NCBI GenBank assembly: GCA_009760885.1
Contig: CM019702.1
Span: forward strand, 49,337,925 to 49,401,924
DNA: 64,000 nucleotides
Reading direction: 5' to 3'
DNA from: Achatina immaculata
Taxonomy: Eukaryota; Mollusca; Gastropoda; Stylommatophora; Achatinidae
The stretch's first letter is position 1; every line of letters starts with the position of its first letter. Shown here piece by piece: positions 24,543-35,150 of the stretch. The notes under the pieces are model-generated. The model saw nothing but the letters and a program-made list of their open reading frames with translations. It did not search any database and was not told the origin of the DNA. Both the position numbers and the translations under genes were made by a program.

Positions 24543-24973
24543 CAGGAACAAAGGAATTTGTTTAAATAATTCAAACTACATGGAATTCAAAATTAAAAAA
24601 ATATGTATAAAGTCAGTCAAACAAGAAGCACAGTTCGACCAAGTATTTCCGGAAATACGAATAGTTAAATATCCGTGCCGATACCACAATGGTGGAAGTC
24701 ATGCGCAGCGCTAAGTACTAGGTGTCCTGATCAGAAACCCCTGCCTGTGAAGGTCAAGACATTTAATAAAGAATCTATGTGATCGGTTTCCCCGCGCCCC
24801 CCCCCCCCCCCCAATTTTCCAGGACTCTAGTTTTATCCTCCTGTTACTCTTGGCTAAAAGTACCAAAGAAAAATGTTATGGACAACAAAGGTCTCTATTC
24901 TGAAAGTCGTAATTAAAGGCCCAAGTCTTTGAAATATCCGGGGTACGGGTGGCTCACCTTTTTTTTTTTTTGA
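24543..24973. other. unassigned intronic sequence
   Basis: No exon or repeat was recognised. It includes a C14-class run (24799-24812) and a T12 run just before the 40-bp array. Confidence 0.4.
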
Positions 24974-26215
24974 AAGTGCATGTCAGTATACATCCCCGTG
25001 TGCTAGTAAGTTAAAGTGCATGTCAGTATACATCCCTGTGTGCTAGTAAGTTAAAGTGCATGTCAGTATACATCCCTGTGTGCTAGTAAGTTAAAGTGCA
25101 TGTCAGTATACATCCCTGTGTGCTAGTAAGTTAAAGTGCATGTCAGTATACATCCCTGTGTGCTAGTAAGTTAAAGTGTATGTCAGTATACATTCCCGTG
25201 TGCTAGTAAGTTAAAGTGTATGTCAGTATACATCCCTGTGTGCTAGTAAGTTAAAATGCATATCAGTATACATCCCTGTGTGCTAGTAAGTTAAAGTGTA
25301 TGTCAGTATACATCCCTGTGTGCTAGTAAGTTAAAGTGTATGTCAGTATACATCCCTGTGTGCTAGTAAGTTAAAGTGCATGTCAGTATACATCCCTGTG
25401 TGCTAGTAAGTTAAACTGTATGTCAGTATACATCCCTGTGTGCTAGTAAGTTAAAGTGCATGTCAGTATACATCCCTGTGTGCTAGTAAGTTAAAGTGTA
25501 TGTCAGTATACATCTCTGTGTGCTAGTAAGTTAAAGTGCATGTCAGTATACATCCCTGTGTGCTAGTAAGTTAAAGTGCACGTCAGTATACATCCCTGTG
25601 TGCTAGTAAGTTAAAGTGCATGTCAGTATACATCCCCGTGTGCTAGTAAGTTAAAGTGTATGTCAGTATACATCCCTGTGTGCCAGTGAGTTAAAGTGCA
25701 CGTCAGTATACATCCCCGTGTGCTAGTAAGTTAAAGTGCATGTCAGTATACATCCCCGTGTGCTAGTAAGTTAAAGTGCATGTCAGTATACATCCCCGTG
25801 TGCTAGTAAGTTAAAGTGCATGTCAGTATACATCCCTGTGTGCTAGTAAGTTAAAGTGCACGTCAGTATACATCCCTGTGTGCTAGTAAGTTAAAGTGCA
25901 TGTCAGTATACATCCCCGTGTGCTAGTAAGTTAAAGTGTATGTCAGTATACATCTCTGTGTGCTAGTAAGTTAAAGTGCATGTCAGTATACATCCCTGTG
26001 TGCTAGTAAGTTAAAGTGCACGTCAGTATACATCCCTGTGTGCTAGTAAGTTAAAGTGCATGTCAGTATACATCCCCGTGTGCTAGTAAGTTAAAGTGTA
26101 TGTCAGTATACATCCCTGTGTGCCAGTGAGTTAAAGTGCATGTCAGTATACATCCCCGTGTGCTAGTGAGTTAAAGTGCACGTCAGTATTCATCCCTGTG
26201 TGCCTGTAAGCTGTT
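24974..26215. repeat. 40-bp minisatellite, about 31 copies
   Basis: The unit is TGTCAGTATACATCCCTGTG then TGCTAGTAAGTTAAAGTGCA, with no indels over about 1.24 kb. Variants (CGTCAGTATA, CATCCCCGTG, CATCTCTGTG, TTAAAGTGTA, TGCCAGTGAG) recur in similar order in the right half, suggesting block duplication. The unit length is not a multiple of 3 and makes no long ORF. Confidence 0.95.
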
Positions 26216-26959
26216 CTGAAGTAAGAAATTTCTAAGTGCGCCATGTTACTGGCGTGGCGTGGCGCTTGCAGACATTTGTTTCCACACTCCTGAATCACTT
26301 GTTGGTGAAGATGTCCACCGAGGATTAGGAAAAAACTGATCATTTCATTTTGCGGTCAATATCTGTTTGTTAAGCGGGCTCGGTTTTATATCTTTCCGCT
26401 TTTGTTCTATGTGCAACATGTGCTTTTCCTTGCGGACAGAACAGACAGGGATACATAGAGGAGCCAGCCAGACAAACGTGTTTTCTTTTTTTTTTTTGGT
26501 TGCATACAGAACAAAGGAAAAATGATACATAAGGGAGCCAGTTAGACAGACATGTGCTTTTCGCTGCACACACAGAACAAAGGAAGAAGGCTACACAAAG
26601 GTGCCGCTTTGAAAAAAATATGTTTTCTGTGGTCACGAACAAGTAGCGGCAAGGTCCTCCAATACAGAATCTTCGAAACGCCAACAAGATATGCTACAGC
26701 ACAGCATGGATGCTATCTGCTTGTTACTGATTAAAGGCCAATGCTAAGATTAGTTAAATAAATATTCTGATTTCTTGCGTCTCCTCATGGTGGAAATCTT
26801 ACGTAGAACATCCATGGCTTAGAACTAATGTGAAAATATGAAATAAATAGCGTGGTATGCAGGAAACTCTCTACTGTAGAGAGCGGAACAACAACACAAC
26901 TCCTTCAGATCATCAGAGGAAGTACCCCGCCTCAGACAAGTGTTTCGGCCCTATTAAAC
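26216..26959. other. unassigned intronic sequence
   Basis: No supported gene. At 26400-26590 a weak ~85-nt duplication carries ATGTGCTTTTC, ACAGAACA and ATACATA-type elements in two or three diverged copies. Confidence 0.4.
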
Positions 26960-27122
26960 TCCTGACACTCTAAGGGGGGTGGGCCCCTCTTGGTCATGAC
27001 TCCCAGAGGTCTTGTGAGTTGTTGTTGTTGTTGTTTTTTTCTTCCCGGTCCCGGGATTGAACCCATGGTCTTCCAGTTGGCACTGCACTTTTGAAGTGCG
27101 TCTTTAGCGATTTAGCTACGGA
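26960..27122 (-). mobile_element. SINE-like head with CAA tract
   Basis: The minus strand reads GTAGCTAAATCGCTAAAGACG (A-box region), then a loop, then GGGTTCAATCCCGGGAC (B box). A CAACAACAACAAC tract and a short GC-rich tail follow. It resembles a tRNA-derived SINE head, but the body does not match the other SINEs in this window. Confidence 0.5.
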
Positions 27123-27139
27123 GGACAGGTATTGGTTGT

Positions 27140-27830
27140 GGCAAATGAAATGACTTATGTTCCCAATGCTTGTTTCGCATACTCCACAGCCAGCATGAGG
27201 CCTTTTCTGCTGTTTCTCAAAGGCTTCTCAATGCCCTTGCTTGTCCCTTTATGCCCAGTTGCTTACATAGGTCATATGCTGATGTTACTACGAATCCTCT
27301 TGCTCCCACTTCTACAGCTATCACTTTTGCCCTGATTCCTGCCCCCTACCTCAGTTGCTTGACCAGATCATTGTACTTCTCAAATTTGAATAAATGCTGT
27401 TCCTCTATTCTAGTTTCGTACGGGACCGTAAGCTCGATCATTATTAATTCCTGTTTTTCTGTGGAGTACACTACAATGTCCGGTCGCATTCCTGTGTTCT
27501 TGATGGCAGTCGGGTATTCTCTTCTTCCTGGAAGGTCCGCTGTCACATCCCAGTCATTTGTACCATCTAGTAATGATGGTAAGGGAATGTCCCTGATTTC
27601 AATATTTGATGTCGTACCAGCACCTATGAAGTACTTAGGTTTGACCTCAACTCTTTTGCTGTTATTTGCTTTATCTTTTGCCCTGTCTACGATGGCTACT
27701 AGTTCTTGCAGCACTCTGTTGTGCCGCCAGGTGTACCGTCGTTGCCCTAAAGACACTCTACATGCTGCCAGGACATGTTCCACTGTGGTACATAATGTGG
27801 GGGAACATGAAAGGGTTCGAGCGAGACAGA
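27140..27830 (-). pseudogene. LINE fragment: restriction-like endonuclease end of an R2/R4-type retrotransposon
   Basis: The minus-strand ORF ending at 27346 holds a CTTVEHVLAAC zinc-finger-like motif and RRYTWRHNRVLQEL. It continues with a PD...ELT nuclease core (RPDIVV near 27480, then MIELTVPYE) and FKFEKYNDLVKQLR. This order is typical of the C-terminus of site-specific LINEs with a PD-(D/E)XK-like endonuclease (R2, R4/Dong, NeSL types). A TAG stops the frame at 27346. Homology appears to continue in another frame as VIAVEVGARGFV...ALRSL and a WLW-like end, so the copy is frameshifted and dead. No RT domain is present; a GA-rich microsatellite lies upstream. It sits inside the large intron, same strand as the host gene. 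Confidence 0.8.
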
Positions 27831-27884
27831 GAATTTGGGGTGGGGGGTGGGGAGCGGAGGACAGGATGGTGAGAGAGAAAGTGA

Positions 27885-27943
27885 GATAGAATGAAAGTGA
27901 AAGAGAGAGGGAGAGATAGAGAAAGTGAGACAATGTGAAAGAT

Positions 27944-27981
<38 letters not shown>

Positions 27982-27982
27982 T
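27885..27982. repeat. GA microsatellite
   Basis: An imperfect GAGA/GATAGA tract ending in about 25 bp of pure GA (27950-27979). It creates the SLSLSL part of a minus-strand ORF, which is not real protein. Confidence 0.9.
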
Positions 27983-28121
27983 GGAATGATTAAATCATGT
28001 GGGTTGACAAATAAACGCATAAACAGAGATGCAGTTATCCATCACTCTCTCACTCTCATGCATATACACAGAGAAAATGTTGATATATTTATATACATGG
28101 CAATCACATAAAACTGATACA

Positions 28122-28403
28122 TCAAAAACAGTCATAAAAATGATTTATAGCGTAAAATCCCATACACTCCAAGAACGCCGCTGCATCGTACAAATCCCTC
28201 GGGTATGATATCTTTCTTCTGTCCCTCTCTCTCTGCCTCCCAGCCTGAGCAGAGGGACGCCGCAATAACGATGTCTTGCTCACTTTGGATTTATCGTCCA
28301 GGATCAAGCCTTGATGGCTGTCATTTTGCACTTCTTTAACACGTTCAGTATGAGCATTATCAGTTTCATCGTTGTCCATGATATTATCCGCCGATTCAGA
28401 CAT
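28122..28403 (-). CDS. unrecognised exon-like ORF, 93 aa
   Basis: Not recognised. The ORF starts MSESADNIMDNDETDNAH and is rich in Asp, Glu, Lys and Arg, with little low-complexity character, unlike most ORFs here. It includes LLRRPSAQ, a possible basophilic kinase or 14-3-3 site. The best internal donor, AAA|GTGAGC near 28289, is phase 0 and cannot join the BH3 exon in frame. A weaker AGT|GTATGG near 28157 is phase 1 and could. An acceptor-like ACGTTCAG lies about 25 nt before the ATG. It could be an alternative 5' exon of the BH3-only gene, an unrelated nested gene, or chance. Confidence 0.25.
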   Translation of the reverse strand: MSESADNIMDNDETDNAHTERVKEVQNDSHQGLILDDKSKVSKTSLLRRPSAQAGRQRERDRRKISYPRDLYDAAAFLECMGFYAINHFYDCF

Positions 28404-28690
28404 TGTCAGCGTTGGCTGCTCGGACTGAACGTATATATCTCACTTGGCGCACTTGCACGCAAGAGAAGGCTGTATGTAGAAGACCATCGAGAAGCAGCTT
28501 ATTGAACACAATTCACCAACTCTTGCTATCAACTACTTCAGTTCTATCACTACCTGCAAAGTTATACTATAACAGAAGTAACTTTACACCCACACTCTGT
28601 AATCTTTTCTGCTTAGTTATTTAATTTTAAAAAACTATATATGCACTGAAATAAAAACGTTAAGGTTTCCACTGATACAGACTTCAGCTA
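28404..28690. other. unassigned intronic sequence
   Basis: Nothing was recognised. Confidence 0.35.
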
Positions 28691-29100
28691 TCGAGTTAAA
28701 ATAACAGAAAACAGATAACTATTATAAGACAGCTAAAGTTTTAAAATACCCCCAAAAAACAACAACAGAGAACTATTCTAAGAGAGTTAGAGTTACAATA
28801 ACAACAACAACAACAACAACAACAAATCAGATAACTATTCTACGAAAGCTAAAGTTAAAATAAACACACACACAACAACAAACAAATCAAGCAAATTTTC
28901 TAAGAGGGCTAGAATTAAAAATAACCAATATCAGATAACTTTTCCAAGAGAGCTAGGGTTAAAATAATTTTTAAAAAAACATAACTTTTCTAAGAGAGGC
29001 AGAGTTAAAATTACACACACAGACACACAAAAAAAAAAACAGGTAATTTTTCTAAGAGAACTAGAGTTAAAAATAACCAATAAGCAGATAACCTTTCTAT
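28691..29100. repeat. degenerate ~55-75-bp tandem repeat, about 7 copies
   Basis: The element CAGATAACTATTCTAAGAGA followed by GCTAGAGTTAAAATAA recurs about seven times. It is separated by simple A/C-rich spacers (CAACAA, ACACAC), so unit length varies. The CAA and CA tracts lie at the same place in successive units. Confidence 0.8.
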
Positions 29101-31152
29101 TTAACGGATCTAAATTCTTCGGAATATGTTAAAGTATAAAAGTATAACAAAACTCTATCCAAAATTCTTCGGGATACGTCAAAAACTATCACAGTGTAGC
29201 AAAAGCACGACGTTAACACAAAGATCACATCACGAAACCGTATAACACAGCACTGAGATACAGAATCTCTCACAAACACGTTCGTGGAATGCACGGAATC
29301 CACATACTGAACAGCCAACGGCACGAACACAAGAGCCCTAAACTTCATCTTAACGTGACCGATGCTACCTCTATTTATAGAGCCCACCCAATATTTATAA
29401 CTATTAACTATTAGCCTGCTTAGATGTTGGTCGGTGGCCAATAGTGGCGGAATTCTTATAATCACCGCAGGCGCTGACAATGACTGTTAACTAGCAGGGA
29501 TGTTGACAGAAGGGCGTTATCACTGATATACGTCATTCTGCGTCCAAGGTCTTTGAACCGAAGCTGTGCGGCCCTACGCCAGTGTTTCCCAAAGTGTGCG
29601 ATAATGCGCCTTCCATTCCCCGTGGAATTTGTAGGAAAGGACTTGGGACTGGGTGAGGGGGGGGGGGGGAGAGAGAGAGAAAAAGGGTCAGTTGGGGGGG
29701 GGGGGCAGTAAAAGAAAAGGGGGTAGGAAGGAGGGGGCGATGAGTGAACACGAAGCAGCAGACCGGGGGTTGGGGGGGGGGGAGTAATACCTTCCTTCTT
29801 GGCACTTTTCAACCTGATACTGAGAAACTTGTGCCCCTGCTCATCCATCACATTAAAAGCTGAGAAAATAACGCAGTAGGTGAGTTATAAATGTACTCCT
29901 TCATATTGTTAAATAAACTGGTTTGCTTGCCGAAATATTTAGTTGTGTAGCGCACATCCTGGTTTAACAGGCCAGTGTAGGAGTAGTACATAAGGGATGT
30001 GGTTTGAGAGAAAATGGGATGGCAGCCCGAACAAGCCCTGGTAAACACTGCTCTACACACCTGTCTATCAGAATGCGCACGATTTCGTGGGTACTGTGAC
30101 ATCTCAGTGGAATGTCCCAGAGCTACTTCAGTTTTTTCAACCTCAGAGGATTATTATTCTCATAAAAACACAACTAATGGGTGAGAGCAGTAAAGAAATT
30201 GGGGGGGGGGGGGTTAGAAACCAAAGTCATAATGTTCTCTAGCGGCTCTGAACAAATGTGATGCTGTTTCTCAGAAGTCTATTAGGCGTACTTTGGACAA
30301 AAAAAAAACATAACTAAAGATCACTACCTCACACGTTATAGAGAAAAGGTTTTTTTATTATAATAAAATGGCAACCTACATTTATTGCATATGCAATAAG
30401 ACAAACTGGGGGGGGGGGGGGCGGGGGAAGAGAGAGACAGGCAGAGAGTGAGAGACAGACAGACTAGGCAGAGAGAAAGACTGACAGTGAGAAAGATAGG
30501 GGGGGGGGAAACGCTGTTAAATATTTTTCAGCGTCCCCTCTCTCTCTCTCTCCCCTTCTTTCTCTGCCGCATCCCGGTCCCAATACCAAGTTTTCTCCAG
30601 GAGGAGAGGAAGAAGAAAGCTCAAAGAGTTCTGCACTGTTCAGAATGAACTGGATTACGCCAGAACTTGTTAAATTTTCCCGAAGACATGCACAGAAGCT
30701 TTCACTACGGTCCTCCGGTCGGTACAGCAGCACTCATATCAGAAAGAAACAGCAAAACTAAACGGGACGCACACAAACGACAGCTTATCAGCCTGATTTA
30801 GCTTCGGTGGCAGAGTAACTAAATCTATTCAGGAAACAGCAAATCAGGAGTCTGCAGCATCATAAACTAAGTACTGCCTACGTCTTCAGCTCCAGCAGGA
30901 AATGATCCTCTTTCTGTACCCGAAGATCTGCACGTGTGGCCCTGCTACAACTACGTATTCTCGCCCGCTCAACATCCTTGGTATCGTCACGGAGTCTGCA
31001 GCGGCAGGCAAATTGTTCAGCATTCAGACAATACACGAGTACATTTAACAACAACTCCCAAATAGCATCCACCATGCCAGTCTTCCTTCCCAGCGCAGTC
31101 GCCATGATGTACAAGACATGGTAGTCGAAGCAGAATACTGCTTACCTGGCAA
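29101..31152. other. unassigned sequence with G-runs and a hAT-like end
   Basis: No gene is supported. CAGTGTTTCCCAAAG at 29580 is a hAT-type terminal sequence without a recognised partner. G runs occur at 29657, 29692, 29771, 30199 and 30409. A minus-strand ORF (30878-31114, starting MATALGRKTGMVDAIW) has balanced composition, and a CCAG|GTAAGC donor lies just upstream at 31141-31148. Neither could be fitted into a gene. Confidence 0.35.
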
Positions 31153-31704
31153 TACAGGGTGGGTGTTTCCCCGATTTCAAACATTTATTACGCAAAAAAC
31201 TATGGAAGGTACAGACTTGCGCTTTTCTGCAAATTTTACTTTAACTCATACAGCGTTTTTTTTTCCCTTATAAAACTTTTATTTGTGGACTTAAATACTT
31301 GCTCCATTTGTTGTTAGGAGAACGTCTAAGTGATAACTGACTTCTAGCCACCAGTTCTCCAACATCTCTTTATTCACCATCGATAAAGAAACTGTTTATC
31401 CTTGCTTTCACAAGTTTCATTATCAGGAACTGGTAAACTGAACACTTTGTTCTTAGTATGCCCTCATAAAATGTCAAGGTCTCGTCCACACTCATTACTG
31501 AACATTCGTTGAAATGTAACTGGCGAATTTATTTCATTATACACTGGGTTTTCTCCTTTATAGGCGCCATTCTGACACTTGTGATTGCAGCGCTACATGT
31601 ACAGAAAAAAAGAGGAATCAGCCTATGTAATGCCATATTTTTAAAGACATAATTTATACCTTAAAGGACTTTAAGAAAGAAGGACTTTATGATCATCCTG
31701 TATA
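31153..31704 (-). mobile_element. degenerate mariner-like element
   Basis: The block is bounded by TACAGGGTGGG on the left and CATCCTGTA on the right, matching ends of the type TACAGGRTG. On the minus strand an initiator context reads MAPIKEKTQCIMK, resembling the N-terminus of mariner-family transposases. Multiple stops and frameshifts follow. No DDE residues are present; the element is internally deleted and inactive. Confidence 0.5.
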
Positions 31705-32438
31705 CTTAATATCTCCAAAATGTCTGGGCTTGTTTGGCTACGTGTCTCGGATACAGAGGGCCGTCAAACTGGCATCGATTCATCAAATCCTTGTGGAATG
31801 TCACTAACAGAAGATCACCACGCAAAGCTCCACCAGAGAAGAACATAAACCACGATCACCGTAAACGTTATTAATCTTCGTAAGCTTAACAGGTCTATTT
31901 TTTTCCTTCAAGTACTCATTCTAAAGTTTTGTAAACCTGTTACTTGGTAAATCTTACATTTTTGCTCCTGATTTGTTTTCTTCGATCACCGCGACAGTAA
32001 ATATGAAAATGAGCATCTTCGAATAGTTGATAATGATGACAGAAAAGAAAAAAAAATCATCCATGGTTTACATTTACTAATGGAATATATAATACTACAA
32101 AATAAAGAAGAAACAATCTAACACAAAAACTGGATATAGGTGGCTCATGTACATATGCTACCTGACTTGACGGCCTCCATGTACCACTCATATCGACGGC
32201 TCTGAACGACGCGATAATGCTTTTATACACACACAAACACACATGATGTGTATGACATCAAAATCATATGAATTATCATTGTGCGTTTTACACGCAGGCA
32301 CTAGAACAAAAGAAAATATGATAATTTGACGCAAATGTAAATTTTTCCTGTTACTCATTATATTCCTTTGTCTGGAGTAATAGCTTTATCTTAGAATGTA
32401 ATCTAATGTAAACATTTTGTCTGCTCCACTACACATAG
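31705..32438. other. unassigned intronic sequence
   Basis: Nothing was recognised apart from short A/T runs. Confidence 0.35.
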
Positions 32439-33645
32439 CAATAACCGGGAAGGAAATTTCTTTCTACACGAGTAAACGTGGAAATAACCGGGAAGAAAAT
32501 TTCTTTCTACACGAGTAAACGTGGAAATAACCGGGAAGAAAATTTCTTTCTGCACGAGTAAACGTGGAAATAACCGGGAAGAAAATTTCTTTCTGCACGA
32601 GTAAACGTGGCAATAACCGGGAAGAAAATTTCTTTCTGCACGAGTAAACGTGGCAATAACCGGGAAGAAAATTTCTTTCTGCACGAGTAAACGTGGCAAT
32701 AACCGGGAAGAAAATTTTTTTCTGCACGAGTAAACGTGGCAATAACCGGGAAGAAAATTTCTCTCTGCACGAGTAAACGTGGCAATAACCGGGAAGAAAA
32801 TTTCTTTCTGCACGAGTAAACGTGGCAATAACCGGGAAGAAAATTTCTCTCTACACGAGTAAACGTGGAAATAACCGGGAAGGAAATTTCTTTCTACACG
32901 AGTAAACGTGGAAATAACCGGGAAGAAAATTTCTTTCTACACGAGTAAACGTGGCAATAACCGGGAAGGAAATTTCTTTCTACACGAGTAAACGTGGCAA
33001 TAACCGGGAAGAAAATTTCTTTCTGCACGAGTAAACGTGGCACTAACCGGGAAGGAAATTTCTTTCTGCACGAGTAAATGTGGCAATAACCGGGAAGAAA
33101 ATTTCTTTCTGCACGAGTAAACGTGGCAATAACCGGGAAGAAAATTTTTTTCTGCACGAGTAAACGTGGCAATAACCGGGAAGAAAATTTCTTTCTGCAC
33201 GAGTAAACGTGGCAATAACCGGAAATAAAATTTCTTCCTGCACGAGTAAACGTGGGAATAACCGGGAAGAAAATTTCTTTCTACACGAGTAAACGTGGCA
33301 ATAACCGGGAAGAAAATTTCTTTCTGCATGAGTAAACGTGGCAATAACCGGGAAGAAAATTTCTTTCTACACGACTAAACATGGCAATAACCGGGAAGAA
33401 AATTTCTTTCTACACGACTAAACATGGCACTAATGGGGAAGAAAATTTCTTTCTACACGAGTAAACGTGGCAATAACCGGGAAGAAAATTTCTTTCTACA
33501 CTAGTAAACGTGGCAATAACCGGGAAGGAAATTTCTTTCTGCACGAGTAAACGTGGCAATAACCGGGAAGAAAATTTCTTTCTGCACGAGTAAACGTGGC
33601 AATAACCGGGAAGAAAATTTCTTTCTACACGAGTAAAGAGGACGA
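32439..33645. repeat. 43-bp minisatellite, about 28 copies
   Basis: The unit is AATAACCGGGAAGAAAATTT then CTTTCTACACGAGTAAACGTGGC. It is nearly indel-free. The unit has no stop codon in any of the three minus-strand frames, so overlapping ORFs in three frames encode permutations of one 43-residue peptide. Ends blend into diverged copies (33360-33450, 33640). Confidence 0.95.
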
Positions 33646-33879
33646 CAACCTTGAAAACTCTTCTCTCTACTCGATTAAGGAGGGCTATGTCTACAACAAT
33701 GTTCTTTCTACGTGACCTCTTCAGTCGCGCTAGAACTGTAGTTTGATGCTCACTGCAGCTGATGCGGTGAGGATGCTCAGGCGACTAATTTTTTCAGCCC
33801 TTGGGTGGAGCTAAAAAAGCAGATGGTGTGCAATACTTCTATAGCAATCTCCACTGACATGGGAACTATGGCGACCCTG

Positions 33880-33891
33880 CCCCATTTAGCT
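33880..33891. repeat. target-site duplication of SINE, left copy
   Basis: CCCCATTTAGCT, repeated exactly at 34145-34156, flanks the SINE at 33892-34144. Confidence 0.85.
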
Positions 33892-34144
33892 AAGGTAAAG
33901 GTAATCCTGTCATGCCTTAGACGCATATAGGGATATGGTGTTAGTGTCCATATTTTCCTTGACCTGTCAGCACACTAGAGGGTGATATGGTCAGTATCAC
34001 GCCTGGCCGCCTTTCCTTCCCCAACTCCAGAAGAAATCGGGTACCCATTTCTGCAGCTGGGTGACTGGGGTGCCTCCGGCCGGATTCGAACCCCCGACCT
34101 TCGCCATGAGAGTCCAGTGCACTAACCAATTCGCCACTCGGACA
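33892..34144 (-). mobile_element. full-length tRNA-headed SINE with 12-bp target-site duplication
   Basis: On the minus strand the element begins TGTCCGAGTGGCGAATTGG (A box, tRNA Ser/Leu-like), with GGTTCGAATCCGGCC (B box) about 45 nt later. A body and a CCTTTACCTT tail follow. Perfect 12-bp duplications (CCCCATTTAGCT) flank it. Such elements are transcribed by RNA polymerase III and mobilised by a partner LINE. The clean duplication makes this one of the younger insertions in the window. Translated ORFs across it are artefacts. Confidence 0.92.
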
Positions 34145-34156
34145 CCCCATTTAGCT
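34145..34156. repeat. target-site duplication of SINE, right copy
   Basis: The right copy, CCCCATTTAGCT, of the SINE insertion duplication. Confidence 0.85.
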
Positions 34157-34654
34157 AGGCAAGACCTTTTTATCTGGAGCGCCAACGGAGAGGTGGGACA
34201 CGGTGTTGGTAAGTTCTGTTTCGCTAATCCTGACGCTAGCATGTCAGCGATGGATCGCCGATTGCCAAATCGGACAAGCGTCTTTGCCCCAACCCCACTG
34301 TTTTCTGGTAGGGAAAATCTTCCAACGTGGCTGAAGAAGTTGACAGCTTTAATATTTGTTTCATTGACCACAACAAGACGATTTCATTTTACGATTTTCT
34401 TTCTTTGTGACTGAACGTTTTTGAGATCATTATCTTCAATATCATCACCACTGCAGTTCTATACATTATTCCTGGTCGACTAAAGGAGTTTCCTATAATA
34501 CACTCGTATCTCGTTAGTTCTTATCGCATCCACACATTAATGATGCCATGATATGCCTTTCTCTTGACCCTCTCTGTGGGTAACTCCTTTTTGCCAGTTT
34601 TTTCCCCCCCCTAACACTAAATCGTTCTTTGTCGCATCCTTTCCTTTGCGGCTA

Positions 34655-34790
34655 GCGAACCATATTCTGCCAAGTCTCTGCCCAACATCTCTTCTGGCAC
34701 CCCTTAGAAAAAGGTTTAGCCTGGCTGACGGGACATGGATCACTACAGTCCCCCATGACGGCTGACGAAGTACTGCGCGTCCCTAGCTTT
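34655..34790. repeat. interspersed repeat, family A copy 1
   Basis: Contains GCTAGCGAACCATATTCTGCC, CTCTGCCCAACATCTCTTCT, TTTAGCCTGGCTGACGGG and ATCACTACAGTCCCCCATG. The same series appears at 57760-57905 and, more diverged, at 41440-41570. No coding motif or termini were recognised, so the class is unknown. Confidence 0.6.
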
Positions 34791-34834
34791 TCAATTACAC
34801 TCTGTGCCTGCAAAAACATCCGCCGTAACCCAAT

Positions 34835-35150
34835 GCTGTGCCCGACACCTTCACCGTATCTCTGCTAAAAATAATGCTGTGCATCCACACCTTCACCGTA
34901 TCTCTGCTAAGAATAATGCTGTGCATCCACACCTTCACCGTATCTCTGCTAAAAATAATGCTGTGCATCCACACCTTCACCGTATCTCTGCTAAAAATAA
35001 TGCTGTGCATCCACACCTTCGCCGTATCTCTGCAAAAAATAATGCTGTGCATCCACACCTTCACCGTATCTCTGCTAAAAATAATGCTGTACCTCGACAC
35101 TTTCACTGTATCTCTGAAAAAAAAAAATAATGCTGTGCCTCGACACGTTC
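34835..35150. repeat. 42-bp minisatellite, about 7 copies
   Basis: The unit is TAATGCTGTGCATCCACACC then TTCACCGTATCTCTGCTAAAAA. The stop-free unit gives ORFs on both strands (34795-35106 minus, 34804-35209 plus), judged artefacts. Confidence 0.93.

Noticed and set aside
23812..26215. CRISPR array
   Set aside because: The repeats are contiguous without unique spacers, the genome is eukaryotic, and no cas genes are present.
28122..28403. In-frame internal exon between the 59-kb exon and the BH3 exon
   Set aside because: Its best acceptor and donor are both phase 0, while the flanking exons need phase 1 on both sides.
29462..29851. Proline-rich ORFs on the minus strand
   Set aside because: They arise from G-rich homopolymer tracts on the plus strand; the two frames give similar low-complexity protein.
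30878..31148. Gene exon next to the CCAG|GTAAGC donor
   Set aside because: The donor sequence is good, but no upstream reading frame or matching acceptor was found, and the nearby 78-aa ORF lies on the intron side of it.
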